A stretch of 28,445 nt of DNA from Avanaerovorax sp964442135 (lineage in GTDB: Bacteria > Bacillota > Clostridia > Peptostreptococcales > Anaerovoracaceae). The position numbers and the translations under genes were made by a program. Where the stretch lies: positions 1-28,445 of the forward strand of contig CAYTYN010000018.1 of the NCBI GenBank assembly GCA_964442135.1, written 5' to 3'. Positions 22,686 through 28,445 of this stretch are shown here, piece by piece (positions within the stretch are counted from its first letter, which is position 1; the number at the start of each line of letters is the position of its first letter). The notes under the pieces were generated by a model that had not been told where the DNA came from, ran no database searches, and saw only the letters and a list, made by a program, of their open reading frames with translations.

Positions 22686-24128
22686 TCACTCCCTTCCCGG
22701 TATCGGAAAGTCTCCGCCGGAGAGCTTGTAAAGGGCGTCGGCATAGATCTTCGTCATGCTCTTCAGACTTTCCACGGATAGTCTCTCATCCTTCCGGTGC
22801 ATCCTGTCCTCGTCTGACGGAAACAAGGCTCCGAATGCCACTATGTTATCAGCACACCTGGCGTATGTCCCGCCTCCGATCACCTTAGGCTCCGACTCCC
22901 AGTCACCCGTATTTTCAGCGTACACTTCTCTCAATGTCTTTATCATCGGGCAATCAGGATCCATGTATATGGGAGCCTGCTCCTTTTCCTTGATAATGCC
23001 CATGTCGTACCCCTCCACAATGCCTTTAAATCCTTCGTAAACCTGATCTGCGGTGCAGCTTACCGGATATCTGACGTTTATGGTAAGGTTGGCCGACCTT
23101 CTTTCAAAGGACATCACGCCTACGTTCAGGGTCAGCTTTCCGCTCTGCCTGTCGCTGAACTGACATCCAAATCTCTCTCCGTTCAGGTCAAATCCTATAA
23201 AGTCGTTGTAAAAAGCTATATAGTCGTTTATCTCTTCGTCAGCGAAATTCAGTCCCCCGAGAAATTCCATCATTACGGAAACGGCATTGAGACCGTCTTC
23301 CGGCACAGCGCCGTGGGCGGATATCCCCCGGGCCGTCACCTCAAGGCTCTTTCCCATCCTCCGCAGTGATATCTTTCTTCCCTTTTCCTCGCAGTACTTC
23401 TCCGCCGTCTCTCTTATCCCATCGTATACGGCTGCATCGTCAGACAGAAGCACGGCTCTGGCTTTTTCCGCCACCATGTTGGCCGCATTGCCCCCTTCCA
23501 TGCTCCTGAGACTCAGACCTCTGACCTTCTTCTCCGTAAACTTCTTCACCAGGGTAAATGTCATAATCCCCTTCTCGCCGTTTATAGCCGGAAAGTCTGC
23601 GTCCGGCGTAAATCCCAAATCAGGAGCGCCGGCCTGATCCAGATAGTAATACATACCCTTCCATGCTGTTTCCTCATCCAGACCGAGTATGATCCTGATT
23701 CTTCTGTCTGGTTCGTATCCTGCGTCCTTTAACGCCTTAAGAGCAAAGAGGGCGGCAATGACAGGCCCTTTATCATCCTGTGTTCCCCGTCCATATATGT
23801 ATCCGTCTGAAACAGCGGCGCTGTACGGATCGAAGCTCCAGCCTGTTCCTTCCGGTACGACATCCAGATGTCCCAGTACCCCCAGGACTTCCTCTCCTTC
23901 TCCCAGTTCTATGTGACCGCCGTAGTTATCAGCGTTATACACCTGAAATCCCAGTTCCTCGGCAAGCTTAAGGGTCTCCGTAAAGCATGCGTGAACTCCT
24001 TTCCCGAAGGGAAGGAGTTCCCCATCAACAGTTACCTCAGGCTCCACGACGCTTTTAACGGAGACGATCCTGCGGAGCGCATCCAACTCAGCTTGAAAAT
24101 TTTCCTCAATAAAAGACTTGTAATCCAT
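22686..24128 (-). CDS. pepV: Mn2+/Zn2+-dependent dipeptidase PepV (Sapep family)
   Basis: Metallopeptidase of the M20 family that splits dipeptides in the cytosol. The 480 residues are typical for PepV. Metal-binding and catalytic residues are visible: His87 and Asp89 in LGHLDVVPEG, Asp119 in GRGTQDDKGP, Glu152-Glu153 in LGLDEETAWK and Asp177 in TPDADFP. A second domain inserted after about residue 190 provides the lid. GAGGGAGAA precedes the ATG. It follows nfu by 33 bases and leads into the RibU-like gene. Confidence 0.94.
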   Translation of the reverse strand: MDYKSFIEENFQAELDALRRIVSVKSVVEPEVTVDGELLPFGKGVHACFTETLKLAEELGFQVYNADNYGGHIELGEGEEVLGVLGHLDVVPEGTGWSFDPYSAAVSDGYIYGRGTQDDKGPVIAALFALKALKDAGYEPDRRIRIILGLDEETAWKGMYYYLDQAGAPDLGFTPDADFPAINGEKGIMTFTLVKKFTEKKVRGLSLRSMEGGNAANMVAEKARAVLLSDDAAVYDGIRETAEKYCEEKGRKISLRRMGKSLEVTARGISAHGAVPEDGLNAVSVMMEFLGGLNFADEEINDYIAFYNDFIGFDLNGERFGCQFSDRQSGKLTLNVGVMSFERRSANLTINVRYPVSCTADQVYEGFKGIVEGYDMGIIKEKEQAPIYMDPDCPMIKTLREVYAENTGDWESEPKVIGGGTYARCADNIVAFGALFPSDEDRMHRKDERLSVESLKSMTKIYADALYKLSGGDFPIPGRE

Positions 24129-24161
24129 TTCTCCCTCTTAATCAGGCACGTGATTCGAAAC

Positions 24162-24386
24162 CTACATAACGGCTTCAACGGCGCTTACATCAGGGAAGCT
24201 CTCCTTCAGGATCCTTTCGATTACGGCCTTTAAGGTCATAGTAGCGCCGGGGCATCCTGCGCAGTGACCCTGAAGCCTTACTCTCACTACCTTATCATCG
24301 GTAAGTTCAACGAATTCCAGATCTCCTCCGTCCCTCTGCAGTATAGGTCTGATCTGATCGAGAGCTTCTCTAATTTGCTGTTCCAT
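24162..24386 (-). CDS. NifU C-terminal-domain Fe-S scaffold protein
   Basis: A 74-residue protein consisting only of the NifU C-terminal (Nfu) domain, which carries or delivers an Fe-S cluster at Cys42 and Cys45 in GHCAGCPGA. The length matches stand-alone Nfu proteins such as YutI of Bacillus. AAAGGAG lies before the ATG. It may serve the Fe-S enzymes of this anaerobe, for instance the ferredoxin-fused EtfA, but that link is only suggested. Confidence 0.92.
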   Translation of the reverse strand: MEQQIREALDQIRPILQRDGGDLEFVELTDDKVVRVRLQGHCAGCPGATMTLKAVIERILKESFPDVSAVEAVM

Positions 24387-24431
24387 TTTCGTTTCTCCTT
24401 TTTATTAAATAGTTACATCCATCTATCATTC

Positions 24432-24450
24432 CGGCGCCTTTCGGCTGCCG
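24432..24450. other. GC-rich hairpin after the binding-protein gene
   Basis: CGGC-GCC and GGC-T-GCCG form a stem with a one-base bulge closed by a four-base loop (GAAA when read on the minus strand, a stable GNRA type). It lies 20 bases after the stop of the binding-protein gene. On that strand no T tract follows, so it may be an mRNA 3'-stabilising or partial-termination hairpin. Confidence 0.4.
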
Positions 24451-24469
24451 CAATATGTCTTTTTCTCTA

Positions 24470-25708
24470 TCACCCTGTGCCCTCTTTCGTGGCGGCGGCC
24501 ACAGGATCCTCTGCCAGCTCTCCCGCCACGGCAGCGGATTTAAACACTGTTACCAGTTCTCCCCTCACATACTTGTCTATGCTGACAGGTTTAAAGGCTT
24601 CCCCCTGCTCATTGAAGGTAATAGTACCGGAAACGCCCTGGTAATTAGTTGTTGCAGCTATCTCGTCCCTCAGCACCTCTCCGGAAACTCCTCCGCTGCG
24701 CTCTATAGCGTCTACCGCTATCATGTACGCATCATAAGCCCTTGCCGCCTCCTCGCTGGGATCCTTTCCGTATTTTTCCCTGAAGGCCTCGACGAACTCT
24801 TCCTGCTCCGACGAAATTGACGCCGTTTCGCTGTAGTCGGTTACTGCGCTTATGGACAGCTCCGGGTATTTCTCGTGGAACTCCAGAAGCTCATCTCCGC
24901 TCCAGGAGAGAGGGCCGACGAACTCCACATCGTACATACCCAGCTTGACGGCGCTTTGAAACATTTTTTCCGCGTCCGTTACCGACAGGGCCGCGAATAC
25001 GGCTTTGACCCCTGCCTCCTGAATCTGCTCCAGATACGCGTCGTAGTTATTCTTGTTTCTTTCTGCGCTGATGGTTGTGACTCCGTCTTCACTTCCGGAC
25101 AGGCTGGCAAAGGTGGAGCGAAACTGTCTTATGATCTCGTTATATATCTCGTCTCCGTCAACTCTGAGCAGAACCACCTCACCGGCGCCCAGACCATCGT
25201 GGATATACTGGGCTACTGCGTCTCCCTGGAGAGAATCGGTAAAGCATATCCTGAAATAGTATTCGTTATTCTGTGTAATAAGCGGATTCGTAGAGGATAT
25301 GGTAATCGCCGGTATCTGCGCCTCCTCCAGTATTTTTCCCGCGGTGAGAGTGGTAGCGTCTCCGTATGCTCCCAGGACTACGTCAGGGTTTTTAATCACC
25401 ATGTCGTTGACTACGCTCTCTGTAACGTACACGCTGCTCTGGGTATCGCCGTATATAAGCTCTATATTCTTCCCCAAAACCTGAGATCTCATTTCATGAG
25501 CCAGCTCGATACCCTCGATCTCAGCCGCTCCCTTATCGCTGTACTCCCCTGACTGAGGCTCCAGCACTCCTATAATAATGGTGTCTGAGGATTCTGTATC
25601 GGTGAAAAAGGCGTTCTTGAAATTATTGAATGTAGTACAGCCTGTGACAGCTATGGATAAAGCCAGCACCGCCGCTGAAACGGCTGTTCTCTTTCCTCTG
25701 CTTCGCAT
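24470..25708 (-). CDS. ABC-transporter substrate-binding lipoprotein, amino acid/LivK type
   Basis: Secreted lipoprotein of 412 residues with a type 1 periplasmic binding fold. The signal peptide has a basic start (RSRGKR), a hydrophobic core and a lipobox ending VTGC with Cys24 as lipidation site. The body starts with TIIIGVLEPQSGEYSDKG and includes VVLGAYGDATTLTAGKI and PAITISSTNP, the typical ligand-cleft segments of branched-chain amino acid receptors. ATG 25708 is chosen because GGGGGAAG lies before it; a second in-frame ATG is at 25720. No livHMGF permease or ATPase genes are adjacent, so the partner and ligand are unknown. A promoter and leader hairpin precede it. Confidence 0.9.
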   Translation of the reverse strand: MRSRGKRTAVSAAVLALSIAVTGCTTFNNFKNAFFTDTESSDTIIIGVLEPQSGEYSDKGAAEIEGIELAHEMRSQVLGKNIELIYGDTQSSVYVTESVVNDMVIKNPDVVLGAYGDATTLTAGKILEEAQIPAITISSTNPLITQNNEYYFRICFTDSLQGDAVAQYIHDGLGAGEVVLLRVDGDEIYNEIIRQFRSTFASLSGSEDGVTTISAERNKNNYDAYLEQIQEAGVKAVFAALSVTDAEKMFQSAVKLGMYDVEFVGPLSWSGDELLEFHEKYPELSISAVTDYSETASISSEQEEFVEAFREKYGKDPSEEAARAYDAYMIAVDAIERSGGVSGEVLRDEIAATTNYQGVSGTITFNEQGEAFKPVSIDKYVRGELVTVFKSAAVAGELAEDPVAAATKEGTG

Positions 25709-25725
25709 AACTTCCCCCATATCTC

Positions 25726-25754
25726 AAAAAACGGTGACCGAATATCAATCACCG
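25726..25754 (-). terminator. Terminator-like hairpin in the binding-protein leader
   Basis: On the minus strand CGGTGA (25754-25749) pairs with TCACCG (25737-25732) around an 11-base loop and is followed by TTTTTT (25731-25726). It lies between the promoter and the ribosome site, so it may attenuate the gene. The stem is short, six pairs. Confidence 0.5.
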
Positions 25755-25774
25755 CGAATTTCAATACCTTAACC

Positions 25775-25802
25775 ATTATACTACATTTTTTTAGAATGTA
25801 AA
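25775..25802 (-). promoter_or_regulatory. Promoter of the binding-protein gene
   Basis: On the minus strand TTTACA (25802-25797), a 16-base spacer and a perfect TATAAT (25780-25775) predict a start near 25768. Confidence 0.7.
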
Positions 25803-25852
25803 TCCCAATTCTTCCAAAGCCCCTTAAAGCCTCTTAAATCGGTGATGAACCC

Positions 25853-26914
25853 CTACATCTGAAGCTTGTAGTCCCCGTCCTTAATCTTTCCCATACTCCT
25901 CAGGATCCTGTCAAATACCCAGGACAGCACTGCGGGAAGAAGGAACTGAACCAAAGCCACCTTAGCCGCGACGCCGAGGGTAAAGCCCATATCGGTAAAT
26001 GTCCCTATCTGTCCCACCAGACCGGAGGTTCCCATGCCGGCGCCCATGGCGTTATTGGTCATATGAAGGCCTACCGTGGCTATAGGGCCGGTGATGGCCG
26101 ACGCCAGGGTTGGCGGCAGCAGTATCCAGAAATTCCGGATTATATTGGGTACCTGGAGCATAGACGTTCCTATCCCTATGGCAAATGAGCCTCCCAAACC
26201 GTTGTCTCTGTAGCTTGTGACGGCAAAGCCGATCATCTGAGCGCAGCATCCGGCTGTAGCGGCTCCCGCCGCCAAGCCGGAAAGATCCAGCATAATGCAC
26301 AGGGCGGCGCTGGATATGGGTGCGGTTAACACCAGTCCTACTATTACGGAGATGACGATTCCGAACATAAACGGCTGCCACTCTGCCGCCGTCATTATTA
26401 TCTGCCCCAAACCGGTCATCAGCTTCCCTATGGCAGGGCCTACTACAGCCGCTGCAGCGCCTCCTGTCACAAGGACAGTGATGGGAGTTACGATTATATC
26501 AATCTTAGTCTCCTTGGATACGGCTTTCCCCAGCTCTGCTCCTATGGCCACGGCTATAAATGCGCCGGCGGGGCCTCCCAGGTCGGCTCCCAGCATTCCG
26601 GTTACGGCGCTGGCAAACATGACGAGAGGCGGCGATTTAAGTCCCCAAGCCACCGCTACTCCCACAGCCGCGCCCATGTAATTCATAGCCTCCTGTCCTG
26701 TGGTCGTCAGGAAATCGGTTACCGGACTTTCACCTGCCATCAACGCGGTCTGCTCTCCTATAGTCTTTATGATAAGGCCTGTGAGCAGCGACGCGAAAAG
26801 TCCCAAAGCCATGGCCGACAGTCCGTCCTGTAAATATCGTTTGGCTGAAAACTCTATATCCTTTTCTCTGAGGAAGGTCTTCAGCGACCTTCTCTTTTCG
26901 ACCTGTGTTCCCAT
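25853..26914 (-). CDS. PTS EIIC-like membrane protein, PfoR type
   Basis: Polytopic membrane protein of 353 residues, rich in Gly and Ala, with about eight to ten hydrophobic segments after a charged N-terminus. It resembles the PTS_EIIC_2 family that includes PfoR of Clostridium perfringens, reported as a regulator of toxin production; the family's transport substrate is not established. Visible stretches include MLGADLGGPAGAF, GGAAAAVVGPAIGK and HMTNNAMGAGMGTSGLVGQ. No EIIA or EIIB gene is near. The ATG follows GGGAGGACA. It is divergent from niaR, and the likely NiaR operator sits inside its promoter, so a role in uptake of a niacin-type NAD precursor is a reasonable but unproven idea. Confidence 0.8.
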   Translation of the reverse strand: MGTQVEKRRSLKTFLREKDIEFSAKRYLQDGLSAMALGLFASLLTGLIIKTIGEQTALMAGESPVTDFLTTTGQEAMNYMGAAVGVAVAWGLKSPPLVMFASAVTGMLGADLGGPAGAFIAVAIGAELGKAVSKETKIDIIVTPITVLVTGGAAAAVVGPAIGKLMTGLGQIIMTAAEWQPFMFGIVISVIVGLVLTAPISSAALCIMLDLSGLAAGAATAGCCAQMIGFAVTSYRDNGLGGSFAIGIGTSMLQVPNIIRNFWILLPPTLASAITGPIATVGLHMTNNAMGAGMGTSGLVGQIGTFTDMGFTLGVAAKVALVQFLLPAVLSWVFDRILRSMGKIKDGDYKLQM

Positions 26915-26961
26915 TTAAATGTCCTCCCTCTCCGATTCACGTGTCAGTTAAGCCGGAATGT

Positions 26962-26990
26962 ATATTATCACATGTCTTGACACATGTCAA
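26962..26990 (-). promoter_or_regulatory. Promoter of the PfoR-type gene
   Basis: On the minus strand a perfect TTGACA (26990-26985), a 17-base spacer and TAATAT (26967-26962) make a strong promoter. The ACATGT repeats fill the spacer, so a bound regulator would exclude RNA polymerase. Confidence 0.75.
26969..26988. promoter_or_regulatory. Operator-like repeat, candidate NiaR site
   Basis: CACATGTC-TTGA-CACATGTC holds two ACATGT palindromes (26970-26975 and 26982-26987) with 12-bp centre spacing. The arrangement suits a dimeric repressor and lies between the -35 and -10 boxes of the PfoR-type gene, and just upstream of the niaR promoter. NiaR boxes, as I recall them, are of this repeated ACANGTGT kind, but I cannot verify the match. 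Confidence 0.6.
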
Positions 26991-26995
26991 TCTTA

Positions 26996-27024
26996 TTGTA
27001 TATTCTTGTCGTGTGTGATATAAT
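26996..27024 (+). promoter_or_regulatory. Promoter of niaR
   Basis: TTGTAT (26996-27001), a 17-base spacer and a perfect TATAAT (27019-27024) predict a start near 27031, some 18 bases before the niaR start codon. The operator-like repeat ends eight bases before the -35 box. Confidence 0.65.
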
Positions 27025-27048
27025 TACGGTCGCTTATGGGAGGAGAAA

Positions 27049-27564
27049 ATGGATACGAAAAAGAGACGAGAGGAGATTTTGGCTCTTCTGGAGGGGAGCT
27101 CTGTTCCGATAAGCGCCTCGAAGCTGGCTGCCCGTTTTGAGGTTAGCAGACAGATCATCGTTGGTGATATCGGCGTTCTAAGAGCCGCAGGCAACGAAAT
27201 AGAGGCGACGGCCCGAGGATACCTCCTCAACGGAGAGGTAAAAGCATTTCCCTTTACAGCCACCATCGCCTGTCATCACGACTGGGACCAGCTGGAGGAG
27301 GAGCTTAACACCATAGTGGACTTCGGCGGCACCGTCATAGATGTCAGCGTAGACCACGGTATTTACGGTCAGCTGACGGGTCACTTGGGCATTTCGTCCC
27401 GGTATGAGATTAAGCTTTTCCTGGAAAAGGTGAGCGAGGCTGATAAGCCTCTCAGTGTCCTTTCCGGAGGACTTCACTTCCATAAGATAGGCTGCCCTGA
27501 TGAAGAGATCTTCAGGCTCATCTGTGCCGCTCTGAAGGAAAAGGGATTTTTAGCCCGGGAATAA
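27049..27564 (+). CDS. niaR: Niacin-responsive transcriptional repressor NiaR
   Basis: DNA-binding repressor of NAD synthesis and niacin uptake genes that uses nicotinic acid as co-repressor. The 171 residues comprise an N-terminal winged-helix HTH_11 domain (about 1-62, with SASKLAARFEVSRQIIVGDI as the recognition region) and a C-terminal 3H domain named for its histidines: His76-His77 in ACHHDWD, His103 in VDHGIYG and His143/His145 in GGLHFHKIGC. In the Thermotoga homologue such residues bind a metal. GGGAGGAG stands before the ATG. It faces the PfoR-type gene across a shared control region. Confidence 0.93.
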   Translation: MDTKKRREEILALLEGSSVPISASKLAARFEVSRQIIVGDIGVLRAAGNEIEATARGYLLNGEVKAFPFTATIACHHDWDQLEEELNTIVDFGGTVIDVSVDHGIYGQLTGHLGISSRYEIKLFLEKVSEADKPLSVLSGGLHFHKIGCPDEEIFRLICAALKEKGFLARE

Positions 27565-27641
27565 ATTCAACCTGTCTCTCCGCCTGCCGCCCCATGCCTG
27601 TCTCGTAAAGAGGACTCCCATCTAATAAGCCGGAGCGTCAG

Positions 27642-27682
27642 CAGCGCCTTGCGGTGAAATAAGCTTCCCAAGGCGCTGTTTT
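27642..27682 (+). terminator. Intrinsic terminator of niaR
   Basis: CAGCGCCTTG (27642-27651) and CAAGGCGCTG (27669-27678) form a perfect 10-bp stem with a 17-base loop, followed by TTTT. It also separates niaR from the convergent queT gene. Confidence 0.85.
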
Positions 27683-28171
27683 CTACTGGCAACGGAATAT
27701 TATGTTTTTATGCCGGTCTAACACGGCGGCCAGCATCAGCCCCAAAACGCCTGCCGACATCACCTCTCCGATTCCCACCGTAAACATCATGAACGGTATG
27801 GAGAATGGCTCCCCATATGCGTACTTCAGCACAAAAGGTATGATCACAGCATTTGAAGCTATAGGCGGAAGCACAGCGAGAATACGTTTCTTCTCTCTAA
27901 GTCTGTAGGTGAGCACCGCTCCCGCTAAGGTAGCGATGGTGCCGCATATCACATCAGGCAGGATCGCTCCTCCGAAAATGTTGGCCAGGAGGCAGCCTAT
28001 GGCAACTCCCGGAACGGCAGCCGGCGTGAATACAGGCAGCACGCACAGCATCTCCGACACCCTTACCTGTACGGGCCCGAAGGCCAAAGGCCTGAGCACC
28101 AATGTCACCACCACGTAAATGGCTGCAATTAAAGCAGCCTGGGTCATATACAATACTTTTCCGTTTTTCAA
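27683..28171 (-). CDS. queT: Queuosine precursor ECF transporter S component QueT
   Basis: Membrane protein of 162 residues with about five hydrophobic segments, the substrate-binding component that takes up a queuosine precursor for tRNA modification. GPVQVRVSEMLCVLPVFTP is the characteristic stretch, followed by GCLLANIFGG and a C-terminal GIGEVMSAGVLGL. The start is taken as TTG 28171, nine bases after AAAGGAG; the first ATG lies eight codons further and is poorly placed. A preQ1-I-like leader covers the ribosome site, which independently supports the assignment. Confidence 0.93.
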   Translation of the reverse strand: MKNGKVLYMTQAALIAAIYVVVTLVLRPLAFGPVQVRVSEMLCVLPVFTPAAVPGVAIGCLLANIFGGAILPDVICGTIATLAGAVLTYRLREKKRILAVLPPIASNAVIIPFVLKYAYGEPFSIPFMMFTVGIGEVMSAGVLGLMLAAVLDRHKNIIFRCQ

Positions 28172-28180
28172 ATCTTCGTT

Positions 28181-28223
28181 CTCCTTTAGTTTTGTTTAAC
28201 GTGAGGAAGGTCTCGAACTCACG
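28181..28223 (-). promoter_or_regulatory. preQ1-I riboswitch
   Basis: On the minus strand CGTGAG (28223-28218) pairs with CTCACG (28205-28200) around the loop TTCGAGACCTTC, and an A-rich tail TTAAACAAAACTAAAGGAG (28199-28181) follows. This is the small preQ1-I layout of stem, UUCNAG-type loop and tail ending in the ribosome site. The loop ACCUU can pair with AAGG of the Shine-Dalgarno, so preQ1 binding should block translation of queT. Confidence 0.85.
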
Positions 28224-28237
28224 ATTTTGGCGGATTC

Positions 28238-28266
28238 ATTATACCAGAGGGCTCTCCCGGGCACAA
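28238..28266 (-). promoter_or_regulatory. Promoter of queT
   Basis: On the minus strand TTGTGC (28266-28261), a 17-base spacer and a perfect TATAAT (28243-28238) predict a start near 28231, just ahead of the riboswitch stem. Confidence 0.7.
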
Positions 28267-28316
28267 TAGCCATTAAACGATGACGGGCAGAAAAATCGAA
28301 AATAAGGCGTTTTTCC

Positions 28317-28346
28317 TTGACGAAAGACTGCTGTCCGTGTTAGAAT
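28317..28346 (+). promoter_or_regulatory. Promoter of tRNA-Ala
   Basis: TTGACG (28317-28322), an 18-base spacer and TAGAAT (28341-28346) predict a start near 28353, some 15 bases before the tRNA. Confidence 0.6.
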
Positions 28347-28367
28347 AGTCCAGTCAGATAACTACAT

Positions 28368-28443
<76 letters not shown>

Positions 28444-28445
28444 GA

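Noticed and set aside
26964..26990. Intrinsic terminator between niaR and the PfoR-type gene
   Set aside because: The ACATGT repeats are within a promoter spacer of divergent genes and no T tract follows; an operator is the better reading.

Overview
The window is a dense bacterial chromosomal segment carrying about 24 complete protein genes, most of them on the minus strand. It points to an anaerobic Clostridia-type Bacillota. The evidence is RNase Y, a queT gene behind a preQ1-I-like leader, NiaR and a RibU-like ECF component. The block tsaE-tsaB-rimI-tsaD-ABC-F has the gene order of the Bacillus subtilis ydiBCDEF region. A Bcd/Etf-type acyl-CoA reductase unit lies behind a Rex-like operator. 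GC content looks close to 50%. The family cannot be fixed from this window; an Anaerovoracaceae-like member of the Eubacteriales is a guess.

Layout. 1-270: the 3' end of an unknown plus-strand gene, its terminator, and repeats next to the 3' end of guaA that could mark the edge of an integrated element. 271-3343: guaB-guaA (minus), making GMP from IMP; the IMP dehydrogenase is of the unusual Tritrichomonas foetus type. 3344-3648: a divergent control region in which both transcripts appear to start just upstream of terminator-like hairpins. 3649-5815: an aldehyde dehydrogenase and maf (plus). 5825-7186: a MATE pump whose promoter is preceded by three tandem 15-bp repeats. 7414-10675: acyl-CoA dehydrogenase-etfB-etfA (minus), EtfA carrying an N-terminal two-cluster ferredoxin domain, with a Rex-like site near the predicted start of transcription. 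10953-14695: a second MATE pump, a cysteine desulfurase and thiI (minus), the last two forming a tRNA 4-thiouridine sulfur relay. 14766-16307: rny. 16448-17554: rodA (plus). 17593-24386: nfu, pepV, a ribU-like gene, tsaE, tsaB, rimI, tsaD and an ABC-F ATPase (minus), closely packed and largely overlapping, centred on t6A tRNA modification. 24470-25708: an orphan amino-acid-type binding lipoprotein. 25853-27564: a PfoR/PTS-EIIC-like membrane protein divergent from niaR, with an operator-like repeat inside its promoter. 27683-28266: queT behind its riboswitch. 28368-28443: tRNA-Ala(GGC).

Common threads are tRNA modification (thiI/cysteine desulfurase, the tsa genes, queT), nucleotide metabolism (guaA, guaB, maf), redox and energy metabolism (acd-etfBA with the Rex-like site, NiaR for NAD precursors), and short leader hairpins placed between promoter and gene. 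The strongest leads for something undescribed are the niaR/PfoR-like membrane protein pair, the MATE promoter with its tandem repeats, and the paired promoter-proximal terminators at guaB/aldehyde dehydrogenase, with a third at the binding lipoprotein.
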